Source of the DNA: Branchiostoma floridae
Lineage: Eukaryota > Chordata > Leptocardii > Amphioxiformes > Branchiostomatidae
Direction of reading: 5' to 3'
DNA: 64,000 bases
Assembly: GCF_000003815.2 (NCBI RefSeq)
Contig: NC_049983.1
Span: 24,394,068-24,458,067 of the forward strand
Position numbers and translations under genes: made by a program
Shown here: piece after piece, positions 8,701 to 18,845 of the stretch
Layout of the letters: every line of letters starts with the position of its first letter
Numbering within the stretch: the first letter of the stretch is position 1
Notes under the pieces: generated by a model
Seen by the model: the letters and a program-made list of their open reading frames with translations, nothing else
Database searches by the model: none
Told to the model about the DNA's origin: nothing

Positions 8701-11700
8701 ATACAGAATCCTTCGCGACAGGTGGAACTTGAAGACGGCTACTCCGTATTCTCCTGTGGGTAGCGACATGTGATGAAACTTACATGTTACAGGATGTATC
8801 ATATTCCTGAAGTTTTTGTCACATATATGATGTTGCTCATCAGCTTTAACTCAACCAGAGCGCATATCACAATAAATTTGTATTTTTTATCTCTAATATA
8901 AAGTAATAAATTTGCTTAGCATCTTTAGAAAACCTTACTTCGAAAATACCCGGATATTTGTGACTTTTTTTACTCTCAGTCTTAGTAAAATAAACGAAAG
9001 TATCTCAAATATATAATCTCATACCACCCGTGTCTTTTATAGTCTGTAAACAGTATATGATTCACGTAGTCTGTAATTACCTGTCTCATAGTGCGCGACC
9101 CTCTCCGCCGTGAGGTAGGCCCCCACCTGGAAGGTCTGCATGTCCTCGTTCACGGACTGCAGCCCGGAGATGGACTCGTCTCCCCGCATCCAGTAGAGCT
9201 GCAGGTCCTCCGTGGTGTACCCGTCTGTGGACGAGAATGTGACATCTCTGATAATCTTTATCAAAATACCATGTTGCAGCTCTTGCAGAATAAATAATAC
9301 AGATTCAGATTCAGCTTTATGGGTCCTTGACATGGCAAATGGCATTATACATGCCACATGAAATGCGCCAAGAATTACATTCCATAAAATCCTTATTGTT
9401 ACAATCCACAAACATACATAATCACATTTTGTTAAAAAGACCTAGACACTGGCTTACATATATAGCAGTGGCGGAGAGACAAGTGGGCATAACTATGTCA
9501 GCAAACAATAACGTCCGTAGAATTTACAAGACAAAAAGTAACTACATGTATATTCTGTACAGACACAGTACTAGTGACCTATCGCCACAGAGCCGTCATC
9601 TTGATAGAGCAATTTCATTTTATAATACCATGTTGCAGGACTTTTTTTCCAAGGAGAATGACGCTAAAAGTTAAGTATAGCAATTAAAAAAGAAACCGTA
9701 TTTCGAAATCTTGCCCACAAACAGTTATCATCACATAATATGCATAAGCATTCACAAGTAGTAATCGTGATTAACAGATTACGATCCAGTAATGTCACTG
9801 ATGAAGAGCAACTCTTCCACTAGTCGTGACAGGTTCATTGTAAATGGGGAAATTCCCTTAGCTCGGCTCGAGAAGCACGTGACAATGAACAATGGCCTAA
9901 GGACTGTGACCCATTCCGGTAGCGTGCATGCCGGGTGTGCGAAACCGGAATCGAACTCAAGGCTTCTAGTTAGCTGCAGATGCAGGGCCGCTAACCACTG
10001 GACTACCCGCGCAAAGCTAAGGTCGATAGCGGGCGGAAGCCTTTACATGCCTAAAGCCTGTAATTTCTGTACATATAACTCTTACTTCAAGTCTTCACTA
10101 ATAGATTTTTGGGTGCAAAATGACCATACATGGAATAGTGTTCACCGCTATATCATGCTATTCACAGTACTGAATTTCATCTTTATTGCATCCTTCGGTC
10201 AACACTGATTATGGTAAAAAAACTCTAAAGCAATGCAATGATGCGGTATTTGAACAATACAAAAGAAGTAGGCGAACAGTCCCTTGAAATGACTTCCAGT
10301 AAAAGACAAAGACTTACAACTCTCGAACTCCAGTGTACAGTTCTGTTCGTCCAACGGATATTTCCGCAGGTTCATGTAACAATGCGCGACAGCCGTGATC
10401 CTACGAAAAAGCAAACAACATAACGTGAGATCTTGATTTGTACCAAAAACAATGACTGGCTCTAAATGACAGTATCTTAAACTCAATAAGACCATAATGA
10501 GTCACGAGTAAAGTTAATTAAAATTTAGTTGTACACACACAATAGTAGACGTATACGTATACGTAGAACAGATATTATAACAGCCGGAGGCTGCAAAGAC
10601 TAAAAGTGATTAGGTTGTAGATATATGGAGTCGTTTTCCTTATGTTAGTGCTCATTATAATTTGGTACTTCAGATGGTCTTTCTCTAGTAGTGCAATATG
10701 GTACATTTCGTAGCTCCCTACATTGAAACTTCCATTGAGTTCCATGTTTAGATAATCCTCGCGTGTTACTGCGACTTAGGTGATCTCCATGCAAAAGTAT
10801 CTTCCCAGATGTTGTATGATAGGCTTTATGATTGAAGACTTTTGAATGAGACAAGGTGATGCTGACTAATCAACCAACCAGTACAAAAGCCATCGTGATC
10901 GTCAGGCTGATATATCTTGATTAATTGGGTAATAAGGATGCAGGTCATGACCTACGGAATTAACCAAGTACAAACAAACTTGTTTTGGAGTTCTTTGACA
11001 TATATTAGACTTTGATTTGCAGTTTATAATGATGAATTACTGTAGATTTTACATCATCCAATGATATCTATACAATCAACGACTCTATGTTGATGTTATC
11101 TATGAACCCTTTGGCCCGTGTTGCACCCCTCGACCTTGGTACAGTCCAGAGACGCCGAACTCAACTTTACTCTGACTGCTCTCAAGACGTCTGCTGTCTT
11201 CCAGTGTTTTGATGATTTCTTTGTTGCCTGGTGAGTTTTTTTTTTCAGTAAATACTGTCATTTTTGCGTCTGTGGCATTCACTTAAGCTGTGAGCAACAC
11301 GTCATGTTTTCCAGCAGGCCAAATGGCCGCCTGTTACCGAGTCAATTTTGGACTGGGGGAGGGGGCCGATTTCCCGCGCGTTGCCCAATTAGAAACGTAA
11401 CATTTTTGGCGCGAAAATGCGCGTTTTGCTTGAAATCCTGCCATGACAGAATTGAGGACTTTTCGCGCGAAAAAAGAACATTTTACTTTCAGGTTAAGAA
11501 TTATCATGACTGACTATTGTTCCCGCGTTGCTTCTTAAGTTGACTTTATATCAATTTGATGCTACCATAAAGAGTTGTATCTAGTATATTACTTACCTCG
11601 TAATTGAAGTTATTGTCACTATTGTTTGATGTTGTAGTGACCAGTACCGGTTACCTAATGTATGCTGACATCCATCCAGAATTAACGTGTTATGTTGATT

Positions 11701-14632
11701 AAAAACTAATATTAGTATAAGATTATTTCTATAATTGTTTGCTGGTAGGTGAGTCTTGCCTCAAAGTCAGCCAAGGTTCAAACTAAGTCCTTTTTGCCCT
11801 GATTTTGTCAGCATCACCTTGTGTGTACCCAGTGCACTAGACGTATAATATATTTGATAAGTTCAGCGGAATACTGCAGAATCCTGAATGGAAGAACTTT
11901 CGTCAATTGTGTATCGAATCTGAGAAGTCAGCATGAACTTGGAGTTGACTTATCATAGGAGATAACAGATCTTACATGTAAATGAAATTTTGCTGGCTTG
12001 TTAACTAAGTAGCGCGATTTTATGATTATCTAAGATTTTCTCTCACATTTATGTAACCCTAAATACACTTAAGGCAAGAGCACGGATGTCTGTAGTTTAA
12101 ACATTTACTATAATTTGTTCTATCGCATATCTTGACAGATAGCCCCTGTTGTATCGACGTATACGGCCGTGTCAGCAGTGTGCACACACGATACCTCATT
12201 CCGTAGATAACGGACCCGTCAGGGTACAGTCTGATTAGCACGTTGTCTGTTGTGACCGTGTGCATGAAGGCTTCCTTTGCATTGGTCAGAAACGTGTCGG
12301 GAACCCACAGGTCCTCTGCCAGCCGCCCGTCTAGGCTCATGGGCCGAGTTTTGTTTGCCAGCCAGGGTTGAGCTAGTCTCGGGTCTTTCCAGAACTGTCT
12401 CAGGAGAACGGTGATGGTGTAGTCCTAATGGACACCCCCGCGAGACCGTACGTGCGTGGTTTCGTCGGTAGTGTTTTCGTCGGAGGTATATTCATCGGTA
12501 GCGTTTTCATCAGTAGTGTTGGCAGGTGTGTGCGAAGTGTTAGTCGACGAGAAAGGTTTGAGGAAATGCAGAGGGTAGAAACGCAACAGGGAATTACAAT
12601 GATATAGACATTGACAGGGCAACATGTAGTTGCACAAAAAGGCGACACAAAGATTCAATGACAAAACGAACAATGGCGGGGTGGGATAGTTTGAGGTATG
12701 AAGACAGAAAGAGAGAAAGCAAAAGAGATACAGCAAAAACAAAAAGGAGAAACGACAGACAAGAAGATCAATTCCAGAAGACTATTACTGTCTATGTATC
12801 CTCTCTGTACACTTTACAAATGTACTCATTTCTAAGGATTATCAGTAATTTTCATTTTGTACTGAACAAGCTGTTTGTTGAGAAATGGAGGTATGAAATA
12901 AAACATAGTTTAGCCGGAATGGTAGTTTCAGTCTTGTTTGTTAATCTTTTCAATATACTAAGGAATGTATCTTTTTCTTGCGAAATGTGCTACTTTCCGT
13001 TAGTCAGTGTAGATTGTATCATATAACGTCCAATGCTCTGCCTATGTCCCTGCACTGCCTTTTATCAGTTACGTCAAGGCAATTTTGATGAACATTCAAT
13101 AGTGACTGTACGACTATTGACATGCTCTGGAACAACAATAGGAACTATATTACTTTCAATGCCTTTGAAGTATCTTTCACGTGACGTAGTTGGAAATATT
13201 GAGCAATAGGTTCATGTTGCGACTTTAGATGTTAGCCGTGAGTTGTCACTTTTTTTGCATCAAAACTTCACAATTATAGAAACCATGACGTTTCAGTGAT
13301 TTTTGGTATTGAACTACACCAAGCGAGACTGAAAAATATGGACCTACGGATGCATGCAGCCTAGTGACGGTTCCAACTGAGTGGGGATGTTTGAACATTG
13401 TTCCGATTAGCCGCCACATCTTTGTTTTTGGTTCTGGCTTGTTAAGCTGGACAGCAATGCATGCAATGCGTCAGGACGTCCTTAGGCAGAGAACTTAGAA
13501 CTATCTGCCGATTTGAATATCAACTTGTTCCCCAACAAATTATTGTTGCACCCGATGTTTTCATTTGTTAAGTCCTTGTGAAAGGCGATACGTGTAGTTC
13601 AGGTCTGCCATTGCAACCGATTGCCTTGTATTCGCATCTCTATTAGGACAATTTCGACACCACGTTAAAGTGCGATAACAACAAAGTGGCTAACGATTAT
13701 CGCAATGGCGTGGTTACGTTAGATGTTGGTGTATTGAACCCCGGAGGACACTTACCAGGTTGACCTCGGAAATGCTGTCAATGCTGGCTATGCTCATGGT
13801 GAGACCAACCCGCACAGGCGGACCTGTCCATCAAACAAACACACGCACAGTCAGGCCGGGACAAATCTCTCCAGGGTTGTCGTCACTCTGCGCTCACACT
13901 GTGTGCATTTAGATAGCTAATGTGCTGCCAAGACATTCATCTATGCAACAATGCCGTTCGAAATGTCTGGTAGTTCAAAATGTTAGCGACTCGTAGTGTT
14001 TATGTCCTTCTTTTGTAGCACAGAGGTATGTTAACACATGCAACATACGAAGATGTTGTAAGAAAACAGTGATATCAATATCAATGTGCACATGTATTGA
14101 TAGCCCTCCACAGATCCTTCCAAGATTTTGAGCAAGAATATATGAGTAATATTACCGTTAAGTATATTTAATTGTTACTGAATTACCTGCCTTCTCGGTG
14201 TGTACATCAGCTTTTAACAACCTGATTTTTATCATTGGGAAACCAACATTGACTTGATAGTCACCGCAGCTACACAGTTTCGTAGAATACAACATGTAAT
14301 TACCTCCGAAGTTAGGACGTATGTTTCTGTCATAGTTTTTCAGGACCTCTGCCAGAGAGGAATCTGCTGCTGCAATGGTGGGAGAAGAAGCCGGCTCCAC
14401 CCCGGCCGATCTTACCCCGCTTTGAGCGCTGCAGCTAGATCACAAAACAAACATGGCGGACATCGTACACCAGCCATTGGAACGAAAAATAAAATCATAA
14501 TCAAAGAATAATGACTGCAAACTCAGTTTAAACTTAAGCAGTCTCAATCACTCACCTGCCTATTAGGCACGTGGAAAGTAAAAGTAAGATTATAATAGTT
14601 GGAAACGACGTCGTTAAGCTGGAAGCGGCCAT
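5350..14632 (-). CDS. Gene B: complete Cys-loop chloride-channel (GABA-A/glycine receptor-like) subunit with duplicated exon 7
   Basis: Exons run 14556-14632, 14304-14428, 13756-13823, 12195-12424, 10318-10400, 9081-9224, one of 8601-8753 or 8383-8535, 6544-6773, and 5350-5766. They give 1527 bp (508 aa) with either exon 7, all junctions in phase. Domains: signal peptide about 1-25; extracellular domain with WVPDTF, Cys-loop C174-C188 (LRKYPLDEQ) and loop B ESYGYT; TM1; PAR anion-selectivity motif at the TM1-TM2 turn; TM2 [13 protein letters not shown]3; a 110-130-residue cytoplasmic loop ending in an Arg-rich stretch; TM4 [17 protein letters not shown]-terminus DKIERDF. Loop C lacks the cysteine pair of glycine receptors, while loop B is GABA-A beta-like. 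A GABA-gated or orphan chloride channel is inferred; the ligand is not proven. Exons 4 (+9 bp) and 6 (+6 bp) are slightly longer than the vertebrate sizes. Confidence 0.95.
6039..6168. mobile_element. Short MITE in gene B intron 8
   Basis: Inverted ends are AATCTCTACAACTGGAT on the left and, on the right, ATTCAGTTGTAGAGATT. The 130-bp body is non-coding. Confidence 0.6.
6169..6543 (-). other. Rest of gene B intron 8
   Basis: No recognisable feature between the small MITE and exon 8. Confidence 0.7.
6544..6773 (-). CDS. Gene B exon 8 (TM2, TM3)
   Basis: The acceptor is CAATCCTTAAG and the donor CCATCG|GTGAGT, ending in phase 0. It encodes [22 protein letters not shown]3 [20 protein letters not shown] and the first part of the cytoplasmic loop. 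Confidence 0.94.
6866..7108. mobile_element. MITE with about 48-bp inverted repeats in gene B intron 7
   Basis: The left AGGTGGTATCTCACTGCACT runs on through GCACTGGTGCGGCACTGCGGG. The right end is its reverse complement with a few changes. A degraded relative, including AACACAACAGTxCCGCAGTGAAC, lies near 30720-30850. Confidence 0.75.
7109..7559 (-). other. Gene B intron 7, middle part
   Basis: No exon or repeat is recognised here. Confidence 0.65.
7560..7845. mobile_element. Long fold-back MITE, near-perfect 95-bp arms, in gene B intron 7
   Basis: Arms at 7607-7701 and 7741-7833 are almost fully complementary around a 39-bp loop (motifs TTAATATAGGGACTT, CCGTCGACCTTGTTCACAG). A 13-bp direct repeat TCGTCCTAATATC lies at 7560-7572 and 7833-7845. 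A related right end lies at about 35395-35500, ending ACAGATGAACTTTCATGCTAATAT-like, and a possible relative near 23150-23230. Confidence 0.8.
7897..8185 (-). mobile_element. tRNA-derived SINE, minus-strand copy
   Basis: The minus strand reads GTGTAACTGGTAGAGCGT (A box), a decayed B box, then CTTTACACGATCACC, CTCACTTCACCCAGGTG, a GAGGAGGTAAAA motif, CCTTCTGTCTGTACT and the tail AAGCAAATAGAAAAA. It has the same order and wording as the plus-strand copy at 32.5 kb. It lies in gene B intron 7. Confidence 0.85.
8383..8535 (-). CDS. Gene B exon 7b (downstream alternative; loop C, TM1, TM2 start)
   Basis: The acceptor is TTTTTTTTCCGCAG and the donor TCGCTTG|GTAAGG; the exon is 153 bp. It encodes loop C end [11 protein letters not shown] (GABA-A beta-like YPRL), TM1 [19 protein letters not shown] and PARVSLG, giving Ser at 2'. 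It is intact, with no stops or frameshifts. Confidence 0.93.
8601..8753 (-). CDS. Gene B exon 7a (upstream alternative; loop C, TM1, TM2 start)
   Basis: The acceptor is CGCTACCCACAG and the donor GGACTCG|GTAAGC; the exon is 153 bp. It encodes loop C end [13 protein letters not shown]1 ([20 protein letters not shown]) and PARVGLG, giving Gly at TM2 position 2', as in glycine receptor alpha subunits. Its phases are identical to those of exon 7b, so either can join exon 6 to exon 8. Confidence 0.93.
8754..9080 (-). other. Gene B intron 6
   Basis: 327 bp, AT-rich, with no feature beyond the splice sites. It is the stretch upstream of the alternative exon pair, where regulatory elements for exon choice could sit. 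Confidence 0.7.
9081..9224 (-). CDS. Gene B exon 6 (144 bp, loops B/F)
   Basis: The acceptor is TCTCGTCCACAG and the donor GAGACAG|GTAATT. It encodes [18 protein letters not shown] and runs to YETG at the start of loop C. It is two codons longer than the 138-bp exon of gene C. Confidence 0.94.
9225..9787 (-). other. Gene B intron 5, distal part
   Basis: Contains GATTCAGATTCAGCTTTATG, which looks like decayed LINE 3' material. There is no intact feature and no exon. Confidence 0.45.
9788..10012 (-). mobile_element. Second tRNA-derived SINE type in gene B intron 5
   Basis: The minus strand begins with a tRNA-like head: GCGCGGGTAGTCCAGTGGTT holds the A box and GAGTTCGATTCCGG (9945-9958) the B box. 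Their spacing suits an internal pol III promoter. It is followed by an unrelated body. The cloverleaf is not convincing, so it is a SINE or tRNA relic rather than a tRNA gene. Confidence 0.6.
10318..10400 (-). CDS. Gene B exon 5 (83 bp, Cys-loop)
   Basis: The acceptor is GCTTTTTCGTAG and the donor GAGAGTT|GTAAGT. It encodes [20 protein letters not shown]. Its last base joins exon 6 to make the loop B tyrosine (ESYGYT). Confidence 0.95.
10401..12194 (-). other. Gene B intron 4
   Basis: About 1.8 kb. It contains a minus-strand ORF remnant at 11100-11282 ([14 protein letters not shown]) that resembles one at 31061-31303 in sequence (ACCAAGGxCxAGGGGTG). It is probably an unidentified repeat. No exon is seen. 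Confidence 0.5.
12195..12424 (-). CDS. Gene B exon 4 (230 bp)
   Basis: The acceptor is GTCCATTAG and the donor GGAATGAG|GTATCG. It encodes [35 protein letters not shown] and [11 protein letters not shown]. It is three codons longer than its counterparts in genes A and C, in the loop before SLDGRL. Confidence 0.95.
12425..13755 (-). other. Gene B intron 3
   Basis: A short decayed array of about 15 bp (TTTTCGTCGGTAGTG-like) lies at 12463-12522, just upstream of exon 4 in transcript direction. The rest holds nothing I can identify. Confidence 0.6.
13756..13823 (-). CDS. Gene B exon 3 (68 bp)
   Basis: The acceptor is TTTGATGGACAG and the donor AACCTG|GTAAGT. It encodes [20 protein letters not shown], beta-strand 1. 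It lies in a frame not covered by any long ORF and was found from the splice signals and family motif. Confidence 0.93.
13824..14303 (-). other. Gene B intron 2
   Basis: 480 bp with no recognisable feature. Confidence 0.75.
14304..14428 (-). CDS. Gene B exon 2
   Basis: The acceptor is GATCTAGCTGCAG at 14429, which restores frame with exon 1 as AG|C. The donor is TTCGGAG|GTAATT. It encodes a Ser/Ala-rich mature N-terminus, then the helix motif [14 protein letters not shown]. Confidence 0.85.
14556..14632 (-). CDS. Gene B exon 1 (signal peptide)
   Basis: ATG at 14632 (AAAAATGGCC context) opens a short polar stretch followed by the hydrophobic core [16 protein letters not shown]. The donor is GGCAG|GTGAGT. 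Confidence 0.85.
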
Positions 14633-15260
14633 TTTTCTGGTGATGCATTTTGCGTTGCCTGAGGCCCATCTCACGTTTCCCTTTTTAGCGGGGGGATACC
14701 TGCCGCTGTTCGGTGGTGACAGCCGCATGACAGAAATGTCCCTGTGGCGATGGCCGTTTCGTGACTGTGATTCTACGATTGCAAACCATACGAGATCATG
14801 TCAGACCGTTCCGTATACAAAGTTGGTCTGCCACGGGTGCGTTCTATAACGGGTGTGTTGTATTGTGTAGGCTGAGTCAGGAAATTCTGCTAGTTTTGGT
14901 TGGCATCGGAAGGGAAAAAACCGGTGAGTGGCGTCGGTCACGGGCAGAACAGGTTAGCCTGTTACTGCCGGATCTAGCTGATTTAGATTCCTTAGTGACA
15001 ACAACAAACCAGTTCTCTTTGAAGACACCAGCAATGCCATGTAACGAAGGGAAATTGATCCGTTACAAAATAACTGGTGTTCGAGCGGCCTTGATACACA
15101 AATCTGGTCGCATGCAATATGATATACATGTATGGTGGTTTGGTGCCGATATCAGTTTCTCTGTTGTGGCATATGGTCAGCTGTAGCTGGTCATATTGGC
15201 AATGATGTACATAATTGATCCATGGTGCTCCCAACTACATAGACGTGCCCAGACCTACGT
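14633..15260. other. 5' flank of gene B
   Basis: Presumed promoter region. The minus strand has an AT-rich GCTAAAAAGGG about 55 bp before the ATG, but nothing I would call a TATA box. A plus-strand ORF of 141 codons (14761-15186) has no recognisable family and is treated as chance. Confidence 0.5.
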
Positions 15261-15264
15261 GTTC

Positions 15265-16905
15265 ATTGACCGCTGTTACCTCCATGAAGTATGTCTTCGA
15301 GGTCATATTTTTACTAGAGTTTTTCTTTATGTGTATGCTGAAACTTGTGCCGAATTTGTCCATGCCAAAGCATACATAGCTTCGGTAATGTGCATCGACT
15401 GTGGTTACCTCCATGAAGTATGTCTTCGAGGTCATATTTTACTAGCGTTTTTTTGCGTTTTTTGAAACTTGTGTCGAATTTGTCCATGTCAAAGCTTACA
15501 TAGCTTCGGTAATGTGCATCGATCGTTCAGTTACTTATATGAAGTATGTCTTCGAGGTCATATTTTTACTAGAGTTTTTTCTTTATGTGTATGCTGAAAC
15601 TTGTGCCGAATTTGTCCATGCCAAAGCATAAATAGCTTCGGTAATGTGCATCGACCGTTGCTAGCTTTATGAAGTATGTCTTCGCGGTCATATTTTTACT
15701 GGCGTTTTCTTTTTGTGTATGCTGAAACTTGTGCCGAATTTGTCCATGTCAAAGCATACATAGCTTCGGTAATGTGCATCGACTGTGGTTACCTCCATGA
15801 AGTATGTCTTCGAGGTCACAATTTTACTAGCGTTTTTTGTGTGTATGCTGAAACTTGTGCCAAATTTGTCCATGTCAAAGCATATACATAGCTTCGGTAC
15901 AGTGCATGGACCGGTGTTACCTTTATGATGTATGTCTTGGAGGTTACATTTTTACTAGCTTTTGTTTTTTGTGTGCATGCTGAAACTTGTGCCGAATTTG
16001 TCCATGTCAAAGCATACATAGCTTCGGTAATGTGCGTCGACTGTGGTTACCTCCATGAAATATGTCTTCGAGGTCATATTTTTACTAGCGTTTTTTGTGT
16101 GTATGCTGAAACTTGTGCCAAAATTTTTCATGTCAAAGCATGCATAGTTTCGGTAATGTGCATGGACCGTTGTTACCTTTATAAAGTATGTCTTCGAGGT
16201 CATATTTTTACTGGCGTTTTTTTGTGTATGCTGGAACTTGTGCCAAATCTGTCCATGTTAAAGCATACATAGCTTCGGTAATGTGCATGGACAGTTGTTA
16301 CCTTTATAAAGTATGTCTTCGGGGTCATATTTTTACTGGCGTTTTTGGTGTGTATGCTACAACATGTGCCAAACTTGTCCATGTCAAAGCATACATAGCT
16401 TCGGTAATGTGCATAGACCGGTGTTACCTTTATGAAGTATGTCTTGAAGGTCACATTTTTACTAGCTTTTGTTTTTTTGTGTATGCTTTAACTTGTGTCG
16501 AATTTGTCCATGTCAAAGCATATATAGCTTTGGTAATGTGCATGGACCGTTGTTACCTTTATAAAGTATGTCTTCGAGGTCATATTTTTACTGGCGTTTT
16601 TCTTTTTGTGTAGGCAGAAACTTTGTCCATGTCAAAGCATACATAGCTTTAGTGATGTGCATCGACCGTTGTTACCTCCAAGAAGTATGTATTCGAGGTT
16701 ATATTTTTACTAGCGTCTTTTTTGTGTATGCTGAAACTTGTGTCGAATTTGTCCATGTCAAAGCATATATAGCTTTGGTAATGTGTATCGACCGTTGTTA
16801 CCTTTATAAAGTATGTCTTCGAAGTCATATTTTTTACTATCTTTTTTTTTGTGTATGCTGAAACTTTTGCCGAATTTGTCCATGTCAAAGCATAAATAGT
16901 TTCGG
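15265..16905. repeat. About 127-bp tandem repeat, 13 copies
   Basis: The motif GTATGTCTTCGAGGTCATAT recurs at about 15291, 15419, 15546, 15675, 15805, 15933, 16062, 16190, 16312, 16439, 16569, 16685 and 16811. Spacing is 116-130 bp. Each unit also has TTTGTCCATGTCAAAGCATA and GCTTCGGTAATGTGCAT. It lies between genes B and C. Copies differ by small indels, so reading frames do not persist. Confidence 0.95.
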
Positions 16906-17892
16906 TAATGTCAAGGTCTTTTTACTCTTGGCTATTCAGTATCATATTTCCCTTTATCTCCCTTTTCCAGTACAAATCGCAGGCAGATCTTTCATCAAAA
17001 GGCACATATTATTACCGTACACGCTGACATTAAACTAGGAATGGCTTTTTACGTGATATATTAGTGTAGACTACGGTAAGTACTTCAGTGATGACGATAA
17101 GCTGGAAAACATCAGACGATATATTATCTATTATCACGTCACCGATCATGGCATTGTACTGCCTAATGTAAAACATACATCAATATCGCATATCTTTCAT
17201 ATCCGTAGTTGTCCCATAGGGAATGAGGTGGATATGTATCGAACCAAAAGGTACCATACAAAACATATACATCAGCTAAAGGCACTTTACTTCACAAGTC
17301 AATCGACATGTACCGTCATTAGTCATCCCAACGACAATGATAACACAATGTGCAAGAAATCAATCATAAACGTTCAATATCATACTAGATGCATACAGTG
17401 GATTTTACCGGTTTACTGCACGCACTACAATTCATATCATCTATAACATCTTGTATTTTTCATTGACACCATAAAGGGCAAATTTGAATCCTTCGTATGA
17501 CAACAACAGTTAGGACAAACACCTGAGTAGAACTGGTACATAGTCATTTATCAAGTATTCAGATTGTAATACCTCATTTGAATCCCATGCCTATAACAAT
17601 TAAAGAAAGAAATGTTGAACAATGAACAATTTCTTCCAATAACAATGTAGAGAGTCAATCTATGATAACTAGAGAGATAATAGCTAAATCAGCTTACATT
17701 GGCAGAAGGGAGGGAAGAGAAGAAAAAAGATTAATGGTACAATAACACCGACCGTGGAAATCTGCCGATGCATTATGCATTGTAGCAGTTGGGTTTTTGA
17801 ATCTTTACCAGGCAAAAGGATCCATGTATGCCTAGGAAAGGTATTGTGTCTAGTTTTCAACCCGGGGCAATTGTTTTTATTTTTTTATTTTA
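16906..17892. other. Intergenic between genes B and C
   Basis: AT-rich, with no recognised feature. Confidence 0.65.
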
Positions 17893-18009
17893 AAATCAGT
17901 GACTAGCTTTCGGCTTTTGGACTATGTATAACCTCCTAGCTCGCTTGATTAGAATCAGTGACTGGTTTTCGGCTGTTGGACTATTTATAACCCCCTAGCT
18001 CGCTTGATG
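17893..18009. repeat. Tandem duplication, two 58-bp units
   Basis: AATCAGTGACTAGCTTTCGG and AATCAGTGACTGGTTTTCGG each lead into GTTGGACTAT/TTGGACTAT and CCTAGCTCGCTTGAT. There are two adjacent copies with about 10% differences. Confidence 0.85.
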
Positions 18010-18463
18010 AAAAGTCACACACCCTATAACACCGGAGTAATGTTGTAGCTCACAGGTTGACTTAACTTAAGACGGAGACCTCCTGTCTGTCATGTTGTCG
18101 GGAAGAACTTTACCGGATGGATGAACTGAATTGAACTGACTTCACTAATAGTATGCTACAGAGACGTTTAGCATAAACGATAACGGGACCCTGGATACAT
18201 TCAAACTTAGGCAGTGGAGTCATTTATAACCATTCTGGTGCCATGGGACGGAGTGAAAACGGCTTTGAATGCCTCCCGTTGTAGTCATCCGTCAAAACTA
18301 ACCATATTCAATTATCTGGTGTTTCTGTCGCAGGTACCGGGCGTGATGGATGGTGCTGGTACTGCTCGATAACAAGAGCCTTTGTGGCTCATGGAGTTCT
18401 GATCCGCGCTGACGTTACACAAAATGATTTACTGTCACGTCCACGTCCAGTATACGTACTAAA

Positions 18464-18845
18464 GGCCATGTTGATTTGATTATATGGGTGACATCCCCGC
18501 ACGCATTGATTTTCAAAAAAATAAAAGTTTTGAACCATACTGCAAATTGTACAAAGCAGCTTCAAAATAAACAAATATATGTCGTGGATTGCAAAAAGAA
18601 ACATAAAAAACTTATACTAATGTCATAGAATAGTCCAAGGTCAATTAAAAAAATATGTGAAAAACAAAACTGAAGAATGTTCGGTTTACAACATTCTGTG
18701 TGTTCAGTAATTTGTTCAACCTTCCTGGTCACTTATATTTCATAACGAAGGCAAGATTTTTAGGGAGTCAAACCTTTTTTATTCGCACGCTCGCATCAGT
18801 TTTTAGGTTCCCAGAGGATGTCATCCATATAAAATCAACATGACT
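18464..18845. mobile_element. MITE family M1, copy 1
   Basis: The left end is GGCCATGTTGATTTGATTAT. The right end, reversed, reads GTCATGTTGATTTTATATGG. The internal text (CGCACGCTCGCATCAGTTTT, TACAAAGCAGC) is shared with the copy at 37352-37722, in the same orientation. Non-coding. Confidence 0.75.

Noticed and set aside
9938-10012. Functional tRNA gene on the minus strand
   Set aside because: A and B boxes are present, but the acceptor and anticodon stems do not pair convincingly and the body continues without a terminator, so it is called a SINE head.
6544-10400. Gene B as a bona fide glycine receptor
   Set aside because: Despite PARVGLG in exon 7a, the second cysteine pair in loop C is missing in both alternative exons and loop B is GABA-A beta-like. 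Only a family-level call is justified.
14761-15186. 141-codon plus-strand ORF upstream of gene B
   Set aside because: No recognisable domain, no splice or promoter support, and it ends at the border of the satellite block.
15196-16888. Many 60-141-codon ORFs with repeated Cys/His text (RCYLYKVCLRGHIF)
   Set aside because: They arise from the 127-bp tandem repeat. Unit length varies (116-130 bp), so frames shift between units. No start, splice or domain evidence.
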